DNA from: Vasconcelosia minhoensis LEGE 07310
GTDB taxonomy: Bacteria; Cyanobacteriota; Cyanobacteriia; Phormidesmidales; Phormidesmidaceae
Assembly (NCBI RefSeq): GCF_015207255.1
Contig: NZ_JADEXG010000019.1
Coordinates: 1-64,000 of the forward strand
DNA: 64,000 nt
Reading direction: 5' to 3'
Below, piece by piece: positions 9,071 through 18,694 of the stretch. The first letter of the stretch is position 1; every line of letters begins with the position of its first letter. The notes beneath the pieces were generated by a model. The model ran no database searches. It was given only the letters and a program-made list of their open reading frames with translations, and had not been told where the DNA came from. The position numbers and the translations under genes are program-made.

Positions 9071-9773
9071 TCAAACCAGGTCAAGCAAATTACACAAAGC
9101 CGAAGTCCGGCGATCTGACAGCCAGGCTCAATGCCTGTTGAGAAAAAAGAGCCTATAATAGTCAGAGTAGAAAAATGAGGCTATACAATTCTATCGAGAC
9201 TTGCGAGCGTTAGGGGTAGATTAGTATTGAATATTTGCATTCGATATTTTCATCTAGCATGTACCCAATATCGACGAACAGCTGATAGGCGTTTGCAAAG
9301 CAACGATTTAAGTCGAACGATTTAAGCCGATGGTGGGGGTTGTGAGCGAATTGGCTTAGCGTTTTTGAACTTTGGGTACTTTAAGATCGGCGATTGCAGA
9401 TATTTTCAATTATATAAAACTGGCTTGAGTTCGTCTATGCCATTTTAGTTCACCGACATAAATTCTCTATGCTTTTGACAAAACCGTGCGTGGGTCAAGA
9501 TCTAAGCAAGGCCACCTTTAGTTTAAAGCTCAACTCAATTCTATCCGACTGCTGCTGATGGACGCTCACAAAAATTAGGGCATTCTGAATAAGCGATGGG
9601 AGCGTTTTTGAACAGGGCTATGGCCTGCGCTTCCCAACCCAAGCTTTGCTCGCACCAAACTTTAGCTGCGACAAAAGCCTGATTTCAGAGCTGGCAAATG
9701 CCCTTTAAATCGGCAATTTCTGAAGCAGTTTTAGTTTGGCAGCGTTTATTTACTTTAAAGTTTAACCTAGTAT
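9071..9773. other. Long divergent intergenic region
   Basis: About 700 bases of AT-rich sequence separate the leftward CHASE2 kinase from the rightward LabA-like gene. It has several TATAAT-like strings, for example near 9153, but no convincing paired -35 element. No tRNA, terminator hairpin or coding frame of note was seen. Its size leaves room for an unrecognised small RNA. Confidence 0.3.
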
Positions 9774-10304
9774 ATGACCTCTTCATCAAATCGATTGTCG
9801 ATCTTTGTAGATGGCAATAACATGTTTTATGCCCAGCAAAAAAATGGCTGGTTCTTTGACCCCAAGCGGGTTTTAGAATATTTTTTAAATGAGTCAGGCG
9901 CGCTGAGTCTAGTCAATGCGTTCTGGTATACCGGCCTCAAAGATCCGCAGGATCAGCGAGGCTTTCGAGATGCGCTAATTAGTCTGGGCTATACCGTTAG
10001 ATATAAGATTCTGAAGGAGTATTATGACGATAGCTCAGGTCGCTATTCGCAAAAGGCTAACTTAGATATTGAGATCGTAATTGACATGTTCAATACGGTC
10101 GAGCAATATAATCGGGTTGTCTTGTTTAGCGGTGATGGAGACTTTGAGCGCGCCGTCGAGCTCCTACGGTCAAAAAACACTCACATCACGGTCGTTTCTA
10201 CCGAAGGAATGATTGCCCGCGAGCTGAGAAATGCGACTGACCGCTACATCGACCTCAATACAATTCGAAAAGATATCGAGAAGACCGACAGCTTTGCAGC
10301 CTGA
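9774..10304 (+). CDS. NYN-domain protein, LabA/DUF88 type
   Basis: A 176-residue protein that is essentially one NYN (PIN-like) nuclease domain. Acidic residues expected at the metal site are in SIFVDGNNMFYAQQ near residue 10, NLDIEIVIDMFN near residue 100 and VVLFSGDGDFERAVELL near residue 118. The family includes LabA of Synechococcus elongatus, a repressor in circadian output, and other proteins thought to cut RNA. Length fits the single-domain branch. It is monocistronic, downstream of a long intergenic region. Whether it is the LabA orthologue or a paralogue cannot be decided here, so no symbol is given. Confidence 0.88.
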   Translation: MTSSSNRLSIFVDGNNMFYAQQKNGWFFDPKRVLEYFLNESGALSLVNAFWYTGLKDPQDQRGFRDALISLGYTVRYKILKEYYDDSSGRYSQKANLDIEIVIDMFNTVEQYNRVVLFSGDGDFERAVELLRSKNTHITVVSTEGMIARELRNATDRYIDLNTIRKDIEKTDSFAA

Positions 10305-10324
10305 TGTTCACGCTTGCAGCTGAA

Positions 10325-10825
10325 CTACTCTAGGTCAGGCGACTGGGTCTCTTGGTTGACTGACGGAGTCCCTAACTGCAGCCAATCACCCAGCTCCAAT
10401 GGCGGACTGATAATACTGGTCAGAATGCCGATTACTACAGTCGAGACCGCGCAGAGCAGAGCGACAGCAATTGGACTTAGGCGCGGGTCCAGCTGATTCA
10501 GGGTCACCGTCGCTGGAGCATTAGTGTACTTTTTAGCGACCGGCTGGGCGGCTGGCGGAGCGGCCGGCTGGGCCACCGTCAAAGCTCGCAGCCCGCGCCG
10601 CAGCATTAGCTGTTGCTGATAGAGTTGCTGGGCCGCAACGTCGCTAGAGAGCCATTCGCTGACCCGCTGGCTTTCTTCGACGGAGACTTCACCGTCTAGA
10701 TAGGCACTCAGCAGCTCAAATTGGTCTTGGCTGATGGCTTTTGCCGGAGCTGATTGATCCTGCTGAGGAAAGGGAGAAGAGGGGGACGGATTGACAGGAA
10801 CAGAGCGGTCTGAATTAGATGTCAT
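10325..10825 (-). CDS. Anti-sigma factor, probable SigG partner (SapG-like)
   Basis: A 166-residue protein with a disordered N-terminus and an anti-sigma domain of the RseA-like kind (FELLSAYLDGEVSVEESQRV, then WLSSDVAAQQLYQQQL). A transmembrane helix near the C-terminus (IAVALLCAVSTVVIGILTSI) is followed by a short tail. It lies 213 bases downstream of an ECF sigma factor on the same strand. In Synechocystis the equivalent pair is sigG and its membrane anti-sigma factor SapG. The expected job is to hold the sigma factor at the membrane until a stress signal frees it. The start at 10825 matches the domain; an upstream ATG at 10879 would add 18 residues. No Cys/His zinc motif is present. Confidence 0.8.
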   Translation of the reverse strand: MTSNSDRSVPVNPSPSSPFPQQDQSAPAKAISQDQFELLSAYLDGEVSVEESQRVSEWLSSDVAAQQLYQQQLMLRRGLRALTVAQPAAPPAAQPVAKKYTNAPATVTLNQLDPRLSPIAVALLCAVSTVVIGILTSIISPPLELGDWLQLGTPSVNQETQSPDLE

Positions 10826-11038
10826 GGTGTAAGGACGACCAAGAATAAGTCGAGTAAACCCCAGATGTGGGAGCCGCATAGGTCAAACCCGCCAAAAAAA
10901 TTCAGCAGCTGCTAACTGCTGCTTAAGCCAGCGACCTTTGCTAAAGCTGCTTAAATCATAGACGCATAGAATTGAAAATGTGTCCAGATAAAGCTAAGGC
11001 CGCGATTAAATCAACAAAGTTTAACGCAATGATGAAGC

Positions 11039-11713
11039 TTACCCATCCAGATATTTGCTGAGCTCGGCCTGCAACCGATGCCGAGCCCGAGCAATTCGAG
11101 ACTTGACCGTACCCAGGGAAACCTGCGTGATTTCAGCAATTTCTTCATAGGACAGGCCCTGAAGCTCTCTCAGGATGATGGTTGTTCGGAATGCTTCGGG
11201 CAGTTCCGAGATCGCTTGGCGCAGCCGGTCGTAAAACTCCTGTGCCATCATATGCTCAACCGGGCTGGCATCTTCGGCCGCAATTTCCCAATCGACCTGG
11301 CCGTCACTCAGCAGTCGGGGCGCATCTAGGGAAAGGGGTAGCTCAACGCGCTTGCGCTTACGCAGCTCGTCGTAAAATAGATTGGTTGTAATCCGACCTA
11401 GCCAACCCTTAAACTTGATGGGCTCCTTCAATCGGCAGACATTTCGATAGACTCGAATCCAAACTTCCTGGGACAGATCGGCCCGATCGGTCCAGTCGGG
11501 CGCTAGGCGATAGAGCAGGCGCTCGACATGGGGCTGATAGCGACGCATCAGCTCAGAAAAGGCTGACTGATCCGGCCGAAGCTGGGTTTGACAGCAGAGC
11601 ACTAGGTCAAAGTTGGAGAGCTGCTCGGGACGATCTGCGATCGCGCCTGAGCCCGCTGCGGGGGAAGCCGATGAGACAGAAGACCAGGGTACAGATAGGC
11701 TCAACTTTATCAT
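11039..11713 (-). CDS. sigG: ECF-type RNA polymerase sigma factor SigG
   Basis: A 224-residue group 4 sigma factor. Region 2 is at about residues 50-125 (SAFSELMRRYQPHVERLLYR, DLSQEVWIRVYRN, FKGWLGRITTNLFYDELRKR). Region 4 is at about 165-215 (LPEAFRTTIILRELQGLSYE, then EIAEITQVSLGTVKSRIARA), with the helix-turn-helix that reads the -35 element. The sequence and the adjacent membrane anti-sigma gene match cyanobacterial SigG, which is essential in Synechocystis and linked to envelope and oxidative stress. Upstream AT-rich sequence probably carries an autoregulated promoter. The gene pair is isolated from flanking operons. Confidence 0.93.
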   Translation of the reverse strand: MIKLSLSVPWSSVSSASPAAGSGAIADRPEQLSNFDLVLCCQTQLRPDQSAFSELMRRYQPHVERLLYRLAPDWTDRADLSQEVWIRVYRNVCRLKEPIKFKGWLGRITTNLFYDELRKRKRVELPLSLDAPRLLSDGQVDWEIAAEDASPVEHMMAQEFYDRLRQAISELPEAFRTTIILRELQGLSYEEIAEITQVSLGTVKSRIARARHRLQAELSKYLDG

Positions 11714-12014
11714 AAGCAGTTCTTATACCCTCAAAGCGTACTGCAAAATTTGTTAGGTCATTGAAAAAGCAGGACTGCTTCAACCTGGAGCTAAAAAATT
11801 CCAGATTTCTTTGCAGTTTTAACATGAAATTTATTATGTAAGAGAATAGACTCCAAAGCTTTTCATTGTGCCTGTCATTTTTTTGTCACAGTATAGATGG
11901 AGTGGTTTCAATGGGGCTGTTACCCGAAACATCTGTGAGTAGCCATTTGAGCAAGATAGCTCAGGGTATACTCAGCTTGATCTGCGTCACATTTTCCGAA
12001 ACTCGGCGATGACC
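11714..12014. other. Divergent intergenic region, sigG / 12015 gene
   Basis: About 300 bases between the leftward sigG and the rightward gene at 12015. It must hold both promoters. It is AT-rich with the stretch TTTTTTTGTCACAGTATAG near 11878, but I saw no clear -35/-10 pair and no hairpin. Confidence 0.3.
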
Positions 12015-12446
12015 ATGCGATATCTGGCCAAAATTCATCAAAAATCTGCTACAGGCGAAGTGCTGATTCAGCTCTTAGCTCATCAGCGGGCCGAATATCT
12101 GTGGGAAACCGTTACCGAGGAAAAACTGGTGATGCTGGAAGCGGCCACTCCTTTCAACGAGGGACTGCTGGTCATCCTCGACCTGGACAGCCAGGAGGCG
12201 GTAACGGATCTTCAAGATGCGTCTGACTGGGTCATGGAGATCGTCTCTCAATACCTCAGTCAGGGCATGACGCCCGGCGCGCTGCGAGAAGAGTTCAATC
12301 GGGTGGAGCAGTGGCGTCAGTCGCTGACCTTACAAGGTCAAGAAGTCCGTCGCCGGGCGCTCGAAACGGCGGCCCGGCGAGATGAAATTCAGGAGCTTGA
12401 GAAAAATCTCAAGCGCAAGTATGAAGAGCTGGAGCAGCGCGAGTAG
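12015..12446 (+). CDS. Conserved cyanobacterial protein with C-terminal coiled coil
   Basis: A 143-residue soluble protein that I do not recognise by family name. The first half is compact and beta-rich (MRYLAKIHQKSATGEVLIQL, LVMLEAATPFNEGLLVILDL). The last 50 residues are highly charged with heptad-like spacing (ETAARRDEIQELEKNLKRKY), predicting a coiled coil. An ATG at 12009 would add two residues (MT). It ends five bases before the stop of the convergent ABC1 kinase gene. No catalytic or binding residues can be named; a structural or scaffolding role is only a guess from the coil. Confidence 0.7.
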   Translation: MRYLAKIHQKSATGEVLIQLLAHQRAEYLWETVTEEKLVMLEAATPFNEGLLVILDLDSQEAVTDLQDASDWVMEIVSQYLSQGMTPGALREEFNRVEQWRQSLTLQGQEVRRRALETAARRDEIQELEKNLKRKYEELEQRE

Positions 12447-12451
12447 CTACT

Positions 12452-14563
12452 CTACATGGCTGAGGGCAACGCCGCCGGTCGCGTTGCAACGGCGGATGGA
12501 GCCGCCGGAACGGCTTTTAGCGGAGGCGTTGCCGGTGGCCGGGCCAGTAGAAATTCGCGAATCATTCGGGCGGCGGCTCGCTGTGCCAGCCCACTGACGA
12601 TCCGGCGGCCCAGATCTCGGGTCTCGGGTTTAGCCACAATCTGAGGCAATAGAGCCGCCAGCGTAGAGGCATCGAACCCCTCTGTGTCGCGCAGAATACC
12701 CAGGATGCGAACGACATGTTCCCAGTTACTCGGCTGATTCGACTGGGCCTGGAAGGCAATCGTCGGTTCTGTCCGGCCGTTGAGCTGAACCTGACGATAG
12801 AGCCTTTGGATGAGGCCGTAGCCCAGCTTGTCGAGCTCCTTAACAAGTTCATCGGCCACTCGCACCCGGATAAACTCACCTCGCTCTGAAAATAGGAAAT
12901 CAACCGTTTGGTTGAGCACCTTATCCAGGTCATATTCGTCGCTGTTGCGCGCGTTCTTTAGCAGGTTTTCCAGCCGATTCCAGCGGAAGCCGCCCTCTTC
13001 GAACAGCAGCTCCTGCAGCGAAGCCCGCAGTTCGGGGGCCGGATCGGTCAGCAGGCGGCGCGCCACGTAGGGGTAGGCCTTACTCAGCACCTTGAATTCT
13101 GGGTCAACGCTGATGGCGATGCCGTCGAGGGTCACTAGGGAACGAATAATCAGCGCGTAGTAGGCCGGCACCCGGAAAGGATACTCATACATCAGCTCAG
13201 AAAATTCGTCGGTAATGCTCTTGAGGTTGAGCTCGGCGACGCTGGCCCCCAGGGCGTTATTAAAAACGCCAGCGAGGGCTGGAATAATCGGGGTGAGATC
13301 CGTCTCTGGGGTCAAAAACTCGAGCTTGATATAGTCCCTGGCCAGGCCGTCAAAGTCGCGGTTGACCATATGGACGATGGCTTCAATCAGGCCGTAGCGC
13401 TGGTAGGGCTGAACTTCGCACATCATGCCAAAGTCTAGATAGGCCAGCTTGCCTTCTGCGGTGACCAGCAGATTGCCGGGGTGGGGGTCAGCGTGGAAAA
13501 ATCCATGTTCTAACAGCTGGCGCAGGGAGCATTTGACGCCGACTTCAATCACGTGGGTAGCGTCGATGCCCTGGGCCTCTAATGCGTCTAGATTAGTTAA
13601 CTTAGTCCCCTCAATCCATTCCATCGTCAGCACGCGGCGATTGGTGAATTCAGGGTAGATATGCGGCACAATCACCTCGGGCAGGTAGCCGTACAGATCG
13701 GCAAAGCGCTCGGCGTTTTCACCCTCGTGGTTATAGTCAATCTCTTCGAAAATGCGGGCGCCAAACTCGTCCATGATGCTGACCAGGTCGCTGCGCACCT
13801 GGCTGACGTTGTTGGTAGCCCATTCGGCAATCCAGCGCAAAATCACAATATCTCGGGTAATCTGCTGCGCCAGTCCGGGCCGCTGCACCTTAACCGCAAC
13901 TGCTTCGCCGCTTTTCAACTGGCCCTTATAAACCTGCCCCAGCGAGGCGGCGGCAATCGGGTTAGGGGAAAGGCTGGCGTAGATTTTAGCCGGTGGCTGA
14001 CCGAGCTCTTCTTCAATAAAGCGGAAGGCAATCTCGTTAGAGAAGGGCGGCAGCTGGTCTTGCAGCTTGACTAGCTCTTCCATCACCAGCGGCGACACCA
14101 GGTCGGGGCGGGTCGATAGGGCCTGGCCTACTTTGATATAGGCAGGTCCCAGCTGGGTCAAAATTTCGCGCAGGCGGGCGGCTCGCTTGCGGGCATTGAT
14201 CGCCTGCTGCTTGAACTGACGATCCCACAGCAGCTGCAGGCCATAGCCCGCAAACAGCCAGAGAATTTCAGCTAGGCGAAAGACGATCTGAAAGGGACGG
14301 CGGCGATAGTAAGCCGCGATCGCGTCCGGATCGTAGACCAGAATATCTGCCAGCGACTGGGGCAGAGGCACCGAGCTGGGAACCTTAACCGCAGATTTTT
14401 CTATACTGGTTAAGCTCTCAGCCGCCGGTTCAGCCGTCTGCTCCAGCGGAGTGGGCTCAGACGACTGAGTCGGCAGCTGCCGACTTTGCGCCGAGTCATG
14501 CGGGCGGATTTCAGCCTCAAGGTCAGTCCTTTTCAGCGGGTTAGGCGTCACCGTTTTAGTCAT
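12452..14563 (-). CDS. ABC1/AarF/UbiB atypical kinase family protein
   Basis: A 703-residue protein. After about 90 low-complexity residues comes a full ABC1 (UbiB, ADCK) kinase-like domain: the KVGQALSTRPDLV motif, an Ala-rich nucleotide loop PIAAASLGQVYKG, the lysine in VAVKVQRPG, the catalytic block HADPHPGNLL and the metal site YLDFGMM. Family members support quinone biosynthesis or lipid transport; cyanobacteria have several copies, and plant plastoglobule ABC1K proteins are related. The C-terminal 200 residues are helical and end in an Ala/Pro-rich tail. It is longer than most relatives because of the two tails. Substrate and exact subfamily cannot be assigned. Confidence 0.92.
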   Translation of the reverse strand: MTKTVTPNPLKRTDLEAEIRPHDSAQSRQLPTQSSEPTPLEQTAEPAAESLTSIEKSAVKVPSSVPLPQSLADILVYDPDAIAAYYRRRPFQIVFRLAEILWLFAGYGLQLLWDRQFKQQAINARKRAARLREILTQLGPAYIKVGQALSTRPDLVSPLVMEELVKLQDQLPPFSNEIAFRFIEEELGQPPAKIYASLSPNPIAAASLGQVYKGQLKSGEAVAVKVQRPGLAQQITRDIVILRWIAEWATNNVSQVRSDLVSIMDEFGARIFEEIDYNHEGENAERFADLYGYLPEVIVPHIYPEFTNRRVLTMEWIEGTKLTNLDALEAQGIDATHVIEVGVKCSLRQLLEHGFFHADPHPGNLLVTAEGKLAYLDFGMMCEVQPYQRYGLIEAIVHMVNRDFDGLARDYIKLEFLTPETDLTPIIPALAGVFNNALGASVAELNLKSITDEFSELMYEYPFRVPAYYALIIRSLVTLDGIAISVDPEFKVLSKAYPYVARRLLTDPAPELRASLQELLFEEGGFRWNRLENLLKNARNSDEYDLDKVLNQTVDFLFSERGEFIRVRVADELVKELDKLGYGLIQRLYRQVQLNGRTEPTIAFQAQSNQPSNWEHVVRILGILRDTEGFDASTLAALLPQIVAKPETRDLGRRIVSGLAQRAAARMIREFLLARPPATPPLKAVPAAPSAVATRPAALPSAM

Positions 14564-14783
14564 ATTTAGAGATGATATATAGAGCGTCAGTCTGTCAGCA
14601 GAGCAAATCTTAGAACCTACCGGGGCCTACCCGAGTCTGATAGCACCTTTGTAAACTATTGTAACAACTGAGAGTAAAAATCGGACAGTTTTAGCTGTCG
14701 CGATCGCGCCTTCATCGAAGATAAACCATGGACATCCCTCTGCAATCGCCAAGAAGACACAGGCCCGAGCCGCCTAACGCGCC

Positions 14784-16607
14784 ATGCTAGTCTCCCTAAA
14801 GATTGAGAACTTTGCGCTGATTGAGCAGCTCGACCTGCGGCTGCAGCCGGGGCTAAACGTCCTGACGGGCGAAACCGGGGCGGGCAAGTCGATTATTTTA
14901 GACGCGATCGACGCGGTGCTGGGCGGTAAGGCGTCTGGCCGTTTGGTACGCACCGGTACCCCCAAGGCGCTGATCGAGGCAACCTTTCAGTCGCAGGCGG
15001 CGATCGACCAGTGGCTAGGCCAGCACGATCTGCCAGCGGCAGACGGGCAGCTGGTTTGCAGCCGCGAGCTAACGGCAGGGAAGGGGGCCGTCCGCAGCCG
15101 TTCGCGACTGAACGGCGTGGTGGTCAACAAACCCCAGCTGGAAGAGCTGAGGCGTCTGTTAATCGAGATTACGGCCCAGGGCCAGACCCTGCAGCTGGGT
15201 TCCGCCGACCTGCAGCGCGACTGGCTCGACGGCTTTGGCGGCCCAGAGCTGAGCGCCCAGCGACAGGCGGTGGCGGCAGCCTATGCTGCTGCGACGACGG
15301 CTAAGCAAAACCTGGATCGCCGACGGCGGGCCGAGCAGCAGCGCCAGCAGCAGCTCGACCTGTTTGAGTACCAGGGCCGGGAGCTGAGCGCGGCTCAAAT
15401 CGAAGATCCAGAGGAACTGGACCAGCTACAGGTCGAGCAGCAGCGGCTTAGCCACAGCGTCGAACTCCAGCAGCAGAGCTACCAGGTCTACCAGATTCTC
15501 TACGAAAACGACGGTTCTGCCGAAGCCTGCTCCGACCTGCTGGGTAAGGCAGAGGGCATTCTCAGCGACATGCTGCGCTACGACCCAGAAGTCGGCCCGG
15601 TGCTAGAGCTGGTCGGCGAGGCCCTGGCCCAGATTGAGGAAGCGGGCCGTCAGATCAATGCCTATGGCGAAAATATTGAAACCGATCCGGAGCGGCTGCA
15701 AACGGTTGAGCAGCGGATCGTTCAGCTCCAGCAGCTCTGCCGCAAGTATGGCCGCGACCTGCCCGATCTGGTTGACTATTACCAGGAAATTCAGCAGTCG
15801 CTGGCGGCGCTGAACGGCGATGGCCAGTCATTAGAGGCCCTGGAAGCCGCTTTTAAGGCTCGTCAGGCCGAGCTAGAGTTGGCTTGTGCCCAGCTTACTC
15901 AGTATCGCCAGGCCGCCGCGACCGTCTTAGAAAATAAGCTGGTCAACGAGCTGAAGCCGCTGGCGATGGAGCGAGTTAAGTTCAGGGCGGATCTCCAACC
16001 CCAGCCGCCGACCGCAGCCGGAGCCGACCAGGTATCGTTTTTATTCAGCCCTAACCCCGGTGAGCCGCTGCAGCCGCTGGCGGAAATTGCCTCGGGGGGT
16101 GAGATGAGCCGATTTCTGCTGGCGCTCAAAGCCTGCTTTTCCCAGGTTGACCCGGTGGGGACACTGATTTTCGATGAAATTGACGTCGGCGTCTCGGGTC
16201 GGGTGGCCCAGGCGATCGCGGAAAAGCTGCACGAGCTCAGCCGTCAGCATCAGGTGCTGTGCGTTACCCACCAGCCGCTGGTAGCGGCAATGGCCGATGC
16301 TCATTTCCAGGTGGGTAAGCAGGTGGTGATGCCGACCGGGACATCCCATAAATCAAAAGCCGAACGGCCCGATGAAGAAAGGACGATCGTGCAGGTGACG
16401 CCGCTGGATTCCCATTCGCGCCGAGAAGAGCTGGCCCAGCTGGCCGGGGGGCGATCGCACCAGGAAGCGATCGCGTTTGCCAACTCTCTGCTGGCCCAGG
16501 CTGAGACGATTCGCCAGTCAGCCCCCCAACCTGATAGCCAGTCTGGCCCCAAACCGAGCCGCCGGTCGGCCTCAAAATCAAACGGCAAGTCTCGCAAATC
16601 GGGTTAA
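14784..16607 (+). CDS. recN: DNA repair protein RecN
   Basis: An SMC-like ATPase that acts early in double-strand break repair. The 607-residue protein has Walker A GETGAGKS near residue 33, long coiled-coil arms through the middle (QRQAVAAAYAAATTAKQNLD and the region around residues 330-380), the ABC signature ASGGEMSRFLLALK near 436, Walker B TLIFDEIDVGVSG near 460 and a D-loop/His switch in CVTHQPLVAAMADAHF. It is longer than E. coli RecN because of a basic Ser/Lys/Arg-rich C-terminal tail of about 45 residues. The ATG at 14784 gives the conserved start MLVSLKIENFALIE. An antiporter gene follows 30 bases later. Confidence 0.96.
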   Translation: MLVSLKIENFALIEQLDLRLQPGLNVLTGETGAGKSIILDAIDAVLGGKASGRLVRTGTPKALIEATFQSQAAIDQWLGQHDLPAADGQLVCSRELTAGKGAVRSRSRLNGVVVNKPQLEELRRLLIEITAQGQTLQLGSADLQRDWLDGFGGPELSAQRQAVAAAYAAATTAKQNLDRRRRAEQQRQQQLDLFEYQGRELSAAQIEDPEELDQLQVEQQRLSHSVELQQQSYQVYQILYENDGSAEACSDLLGKAEGILSDMLRYDPEVGPVLELVGEALAQIEEAGRQINAYGENIETDPERLQTVEQRIVQLQQLCRKYGRDLPDLVDYYQEIQQSLAALNGDGQSLEALEAAFKARQAELELACAQLTQYRQAAATVLENKLVNELKPLAMERVKFRADLQPQPPTAAGADQVSFLFSPNPGEPLQPLAEIASGGEMSRFLLALKACFSQVDPVGTLIFDEIDVGVSGRVAQAIAEKLHELSRQHQVLCVTHQPLVAAMADAHFQVGKQVVMPTGTSHKSKAERPDEERTIVQVTPLDSHSRREELAQLAGGRSHQEAIAFANSLLAQAETIRQSAPQPDSQSGPKPSRRSASKSNGKSRKSG

Positions 16608-16637
16608 CCTATATCTTCTGTGTTTCATACTTAAACT

Positions 16638-18221
16638 ATGACCTGGTTAACCGCCGTCCAGCCTGCCCTGGAAGACCCCGCCATTGAGCAAAATCTCCGT
16701 CAGTTCCTGCTGGTGCTGTCGGTGTCTTTGGGTGTCGCGACGCTATCGCGAGTCCTCAGCTGGTTTCGCAATATTCCCTATACGCTGCTGCTGCTGCTGG
16801 TCGGGCTCGGACTCGCGGTCTTAGATGTGCGGCTGGTCAATCTGTCGCCCGAGCTGATTTTGTTTATCTTCCTGCCGCCGCTGCTGTTTGAAGCGGCCTG
16901 GAATATTAAGTGGAGCAATTTGCGGCGCGACCTAGTGCCAATTTGCCTATTCGCGATCGTCGGCGTGATGATCTGCGTCGGCGGGCTAGTGCTGGGGCTG
17001 CTCCAGTTTGCCACCGACTCGCTGGCGGTAGCGCTGCTGGTCGGGGCCAGCCTATCGGCGACGGATCCGGTGTCGGTGGTGGCGCTGTTTCGAGAGCTCG
17101 GAGTCGATAAGCGGCTGACGACGCTGATGGAAGGCGAAAGCCTATTCAACGACGGGGTCGCGGTGGTTGCTTTCAATCTGCTGCTGGGGATTGCCCTGGG
17201 CTACGAGCAGTTTGACCTTTCGGTGACGGTGGCGCGGTTTCTGGTGTTTGTCGGCGTCGGCGTCAGCATCGGCGGCCTAATTGGCTTTGGCATTTCGTTT
17301 TTAACCCAGCGGTTTGACCTGCCCCTAGTGGAGCAGTCGCTTACCCTGGTCTCGGCCTATGGCACTTACCTGGTGGCTGAAGAGCTGGGCGGCTCCGGCG
17401 TAATTGCGGTGGTCACGACCGGGCTAATTCTGGGTAACTTTGGCTCCCGGATTGGCATGAACCCGCGCACCCGGCTGGTGGTGTCGGAATTTTGGGATTT
17501 TCTAGCCTTTTTCGTCAACTCGATTGTGTTTCTGCTAATCGGCGACCAGGTCAAGTTTGACGGCCTGATTGAGCATCTGGACTCGATTGGAATCGCGATC
17601 GCGACCATCATCATCGCCCGGGCGGTCAGCATTTTTGGCCTGGGCTTCCTGAGCAATCAGGCGGTCGAGTCGGATCTTTCCTGGCAGGGGCAGACGCTGC
17701 TCTGGTGGGGCGGGCTGCGCGGATCGGTTTCAGTGGCGCTGGCGCTGAGCGTGCCGGTGGCCCTAGCCGAGCGGGAAGAAATTATCGCCGTGGTCTTTGG
17801 CGTCATGCTGTTTACCCTGCTGGTGCAGGGGCTAACCACTAAACCACTGCTGGCCTGGTTGAATCTGCTGGGCGACCAGCCGCTGCGGCAGGAGTACGTT
17901 CAGCTAATTGCCCATCGGGTAGCGCTGAATCGCGTTCTGGACCGGCTGCGGCAGCTGATCCAGCGGCAAGAAGTGGATGAGGAATATGCCAAGTATCAGA
18001 TTGCCCTAGTCGAAGGGCAGCTGGAGGAGCTGCAGGACGACGTACAGCAGCTGACGCGGCAGAACCCAGAAATACTGACCTTTGCGGCGGAACAGGTGCG
18101 GGATGAGCTGATGGCGATTGAGTCGGATACCTACGCCGAGTTTATTCGCGCCGGTCAGCTCAAGGACGAACTCTCACCACTTTTGCCCAATGTCCTGCCA
18201 GAAAAAGGGGCGGCTGCTTAG
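16638..18221 (+). CDS. Na+/H+ antiporter, CPA1 (NhaP/NhaS) family
   Basis: A 527-residue transporter with about 12 membrane helices. The ion site is visible in GASLSATDPVSVVALFRELG and in the following MEGESLFNDGVAVVAF, which holds the paired Asn-Asp typical of CPA1 antiporters. GGLRGSVSVALALS near residue 358 is another family hallmark. A helical cytoplasmic tail of about 110 residues follows (RVALNRVLDRLRQLIQRQEV), as in cyanobacterial NhaS proteins. It should export Na+ or Li+ for H+ and help pH and salt balance. It lies 30 bases after recN but has no evident functional link to it. Which NhaS paralogue it is cannot be read here. Confidence 0.93.
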   Translation: MTWLTAVQPALEDPAIEQNLRQFLLVLSVSLGVATLSRVLSWFRNIPYTLLLLLVGLGLAVLDVRLVNLSPELILFIFLPPLLFEAAWNIKWSNLRRDLVPICLFAIVGVMICVGGLVLGLLQFATDSLAVALLVGASLSATDPVSVVALFRELGVDKRLTTLMEGESLFNDGVAVVAFNLLLGIALGYEQFDLSVTVARFLVFVGVGVSIGGLIGFGISFLTQRFDLPLVEQSLTLVSAYGTYLVAEELGGSGVIAVVTTGLILGNFGSRIGMNPRTRLVVSEFWDFLAFFVNSIVFLLIGDQVKFDGLIEHLDSIGIAIATIIIARAVSIFGLGFLSNQAVESDLSWQGQTLLWWGGLRGSVSVALALSVPVALAEREEIIAVVFGVMLFTLLVQGLTTKPLLAWLNLLGDQPLRQEYVQLIAHRVALNRVLDRLRQLIQRQEVDEEYAKYQIALVEGQLEELQDDVQQLTRQNPEILTFAAEQVRDELMAIESDTYAEFIRAGQLKDELSPLLPNVLPEKGAAA

Positions 18222-18298
18222 TTGGGCTGGTTTTTGATAGGCGTTTACGGGGGCGTTGACAGGCGTTTACTAGGGGTCTGCGGGGCGGCTGCGGGGCA

Positions 18299-18553
18299 CT
18301 ACAGCTTGTCTTTTGTTTCAGGAGCGACTTCAATCCCCTGGGTGCGCTTGGCGATGGACTGATCGGTGATCAGGTCTTCGATTTCTTTGACCTCGACGCC
18401 CATATGGTCCGCTGCCTGCTTCAGCGCGGTCATAAATTTTTCCAGGTCGCTGCCATAGCCGCACTGTTCAGCCGCGACCCGACTTCCCTGGGGCGCGTTT
18501 GCTTTAGCACAGTCGATCAGATCTAAACCTTCTAAGGGTTTTGAAGCAGCCAT
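18299..18553 (-). CDS. Small conserved hypothetical protein
   Basis: An 84-residue soluble acidic protein of unknown family. It begins MAASKPLEGLDLIDCAKANA and has two cysteines (Cys15 and Cys31, the latter in AAEQCGYG). A helical middle (DLEKFMTALKQAADHMGVEV) leads to a charged C-terminus. The gene is separate from its convergent left neighbour and divergent right neighbour. The regular frame and typical codon use support a real gene, but I cannot name a function. Confidence 0.6.
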   Translation of the reverse strand: MAASKPLEGLDLIDCAKANAPQGSRVAAEQCGYGSDLEKFMTALKQAADHMGVEVKEIEDLITDQSIAKRTQGIEVAPETKDKL

Positions 18554-18694
18554 AGAGAAACCAAATATTACAGCGGGTGGGAGCAGTGCTAGCGCAGCTA
18601 ATCAAATTTTAACTACATTTAGGATCGGCTCACCAACCAGCCTTATTTTAGTACAGCTGGCGGTACCCCCTGAGCATTCTCTCTTAGCTAACCT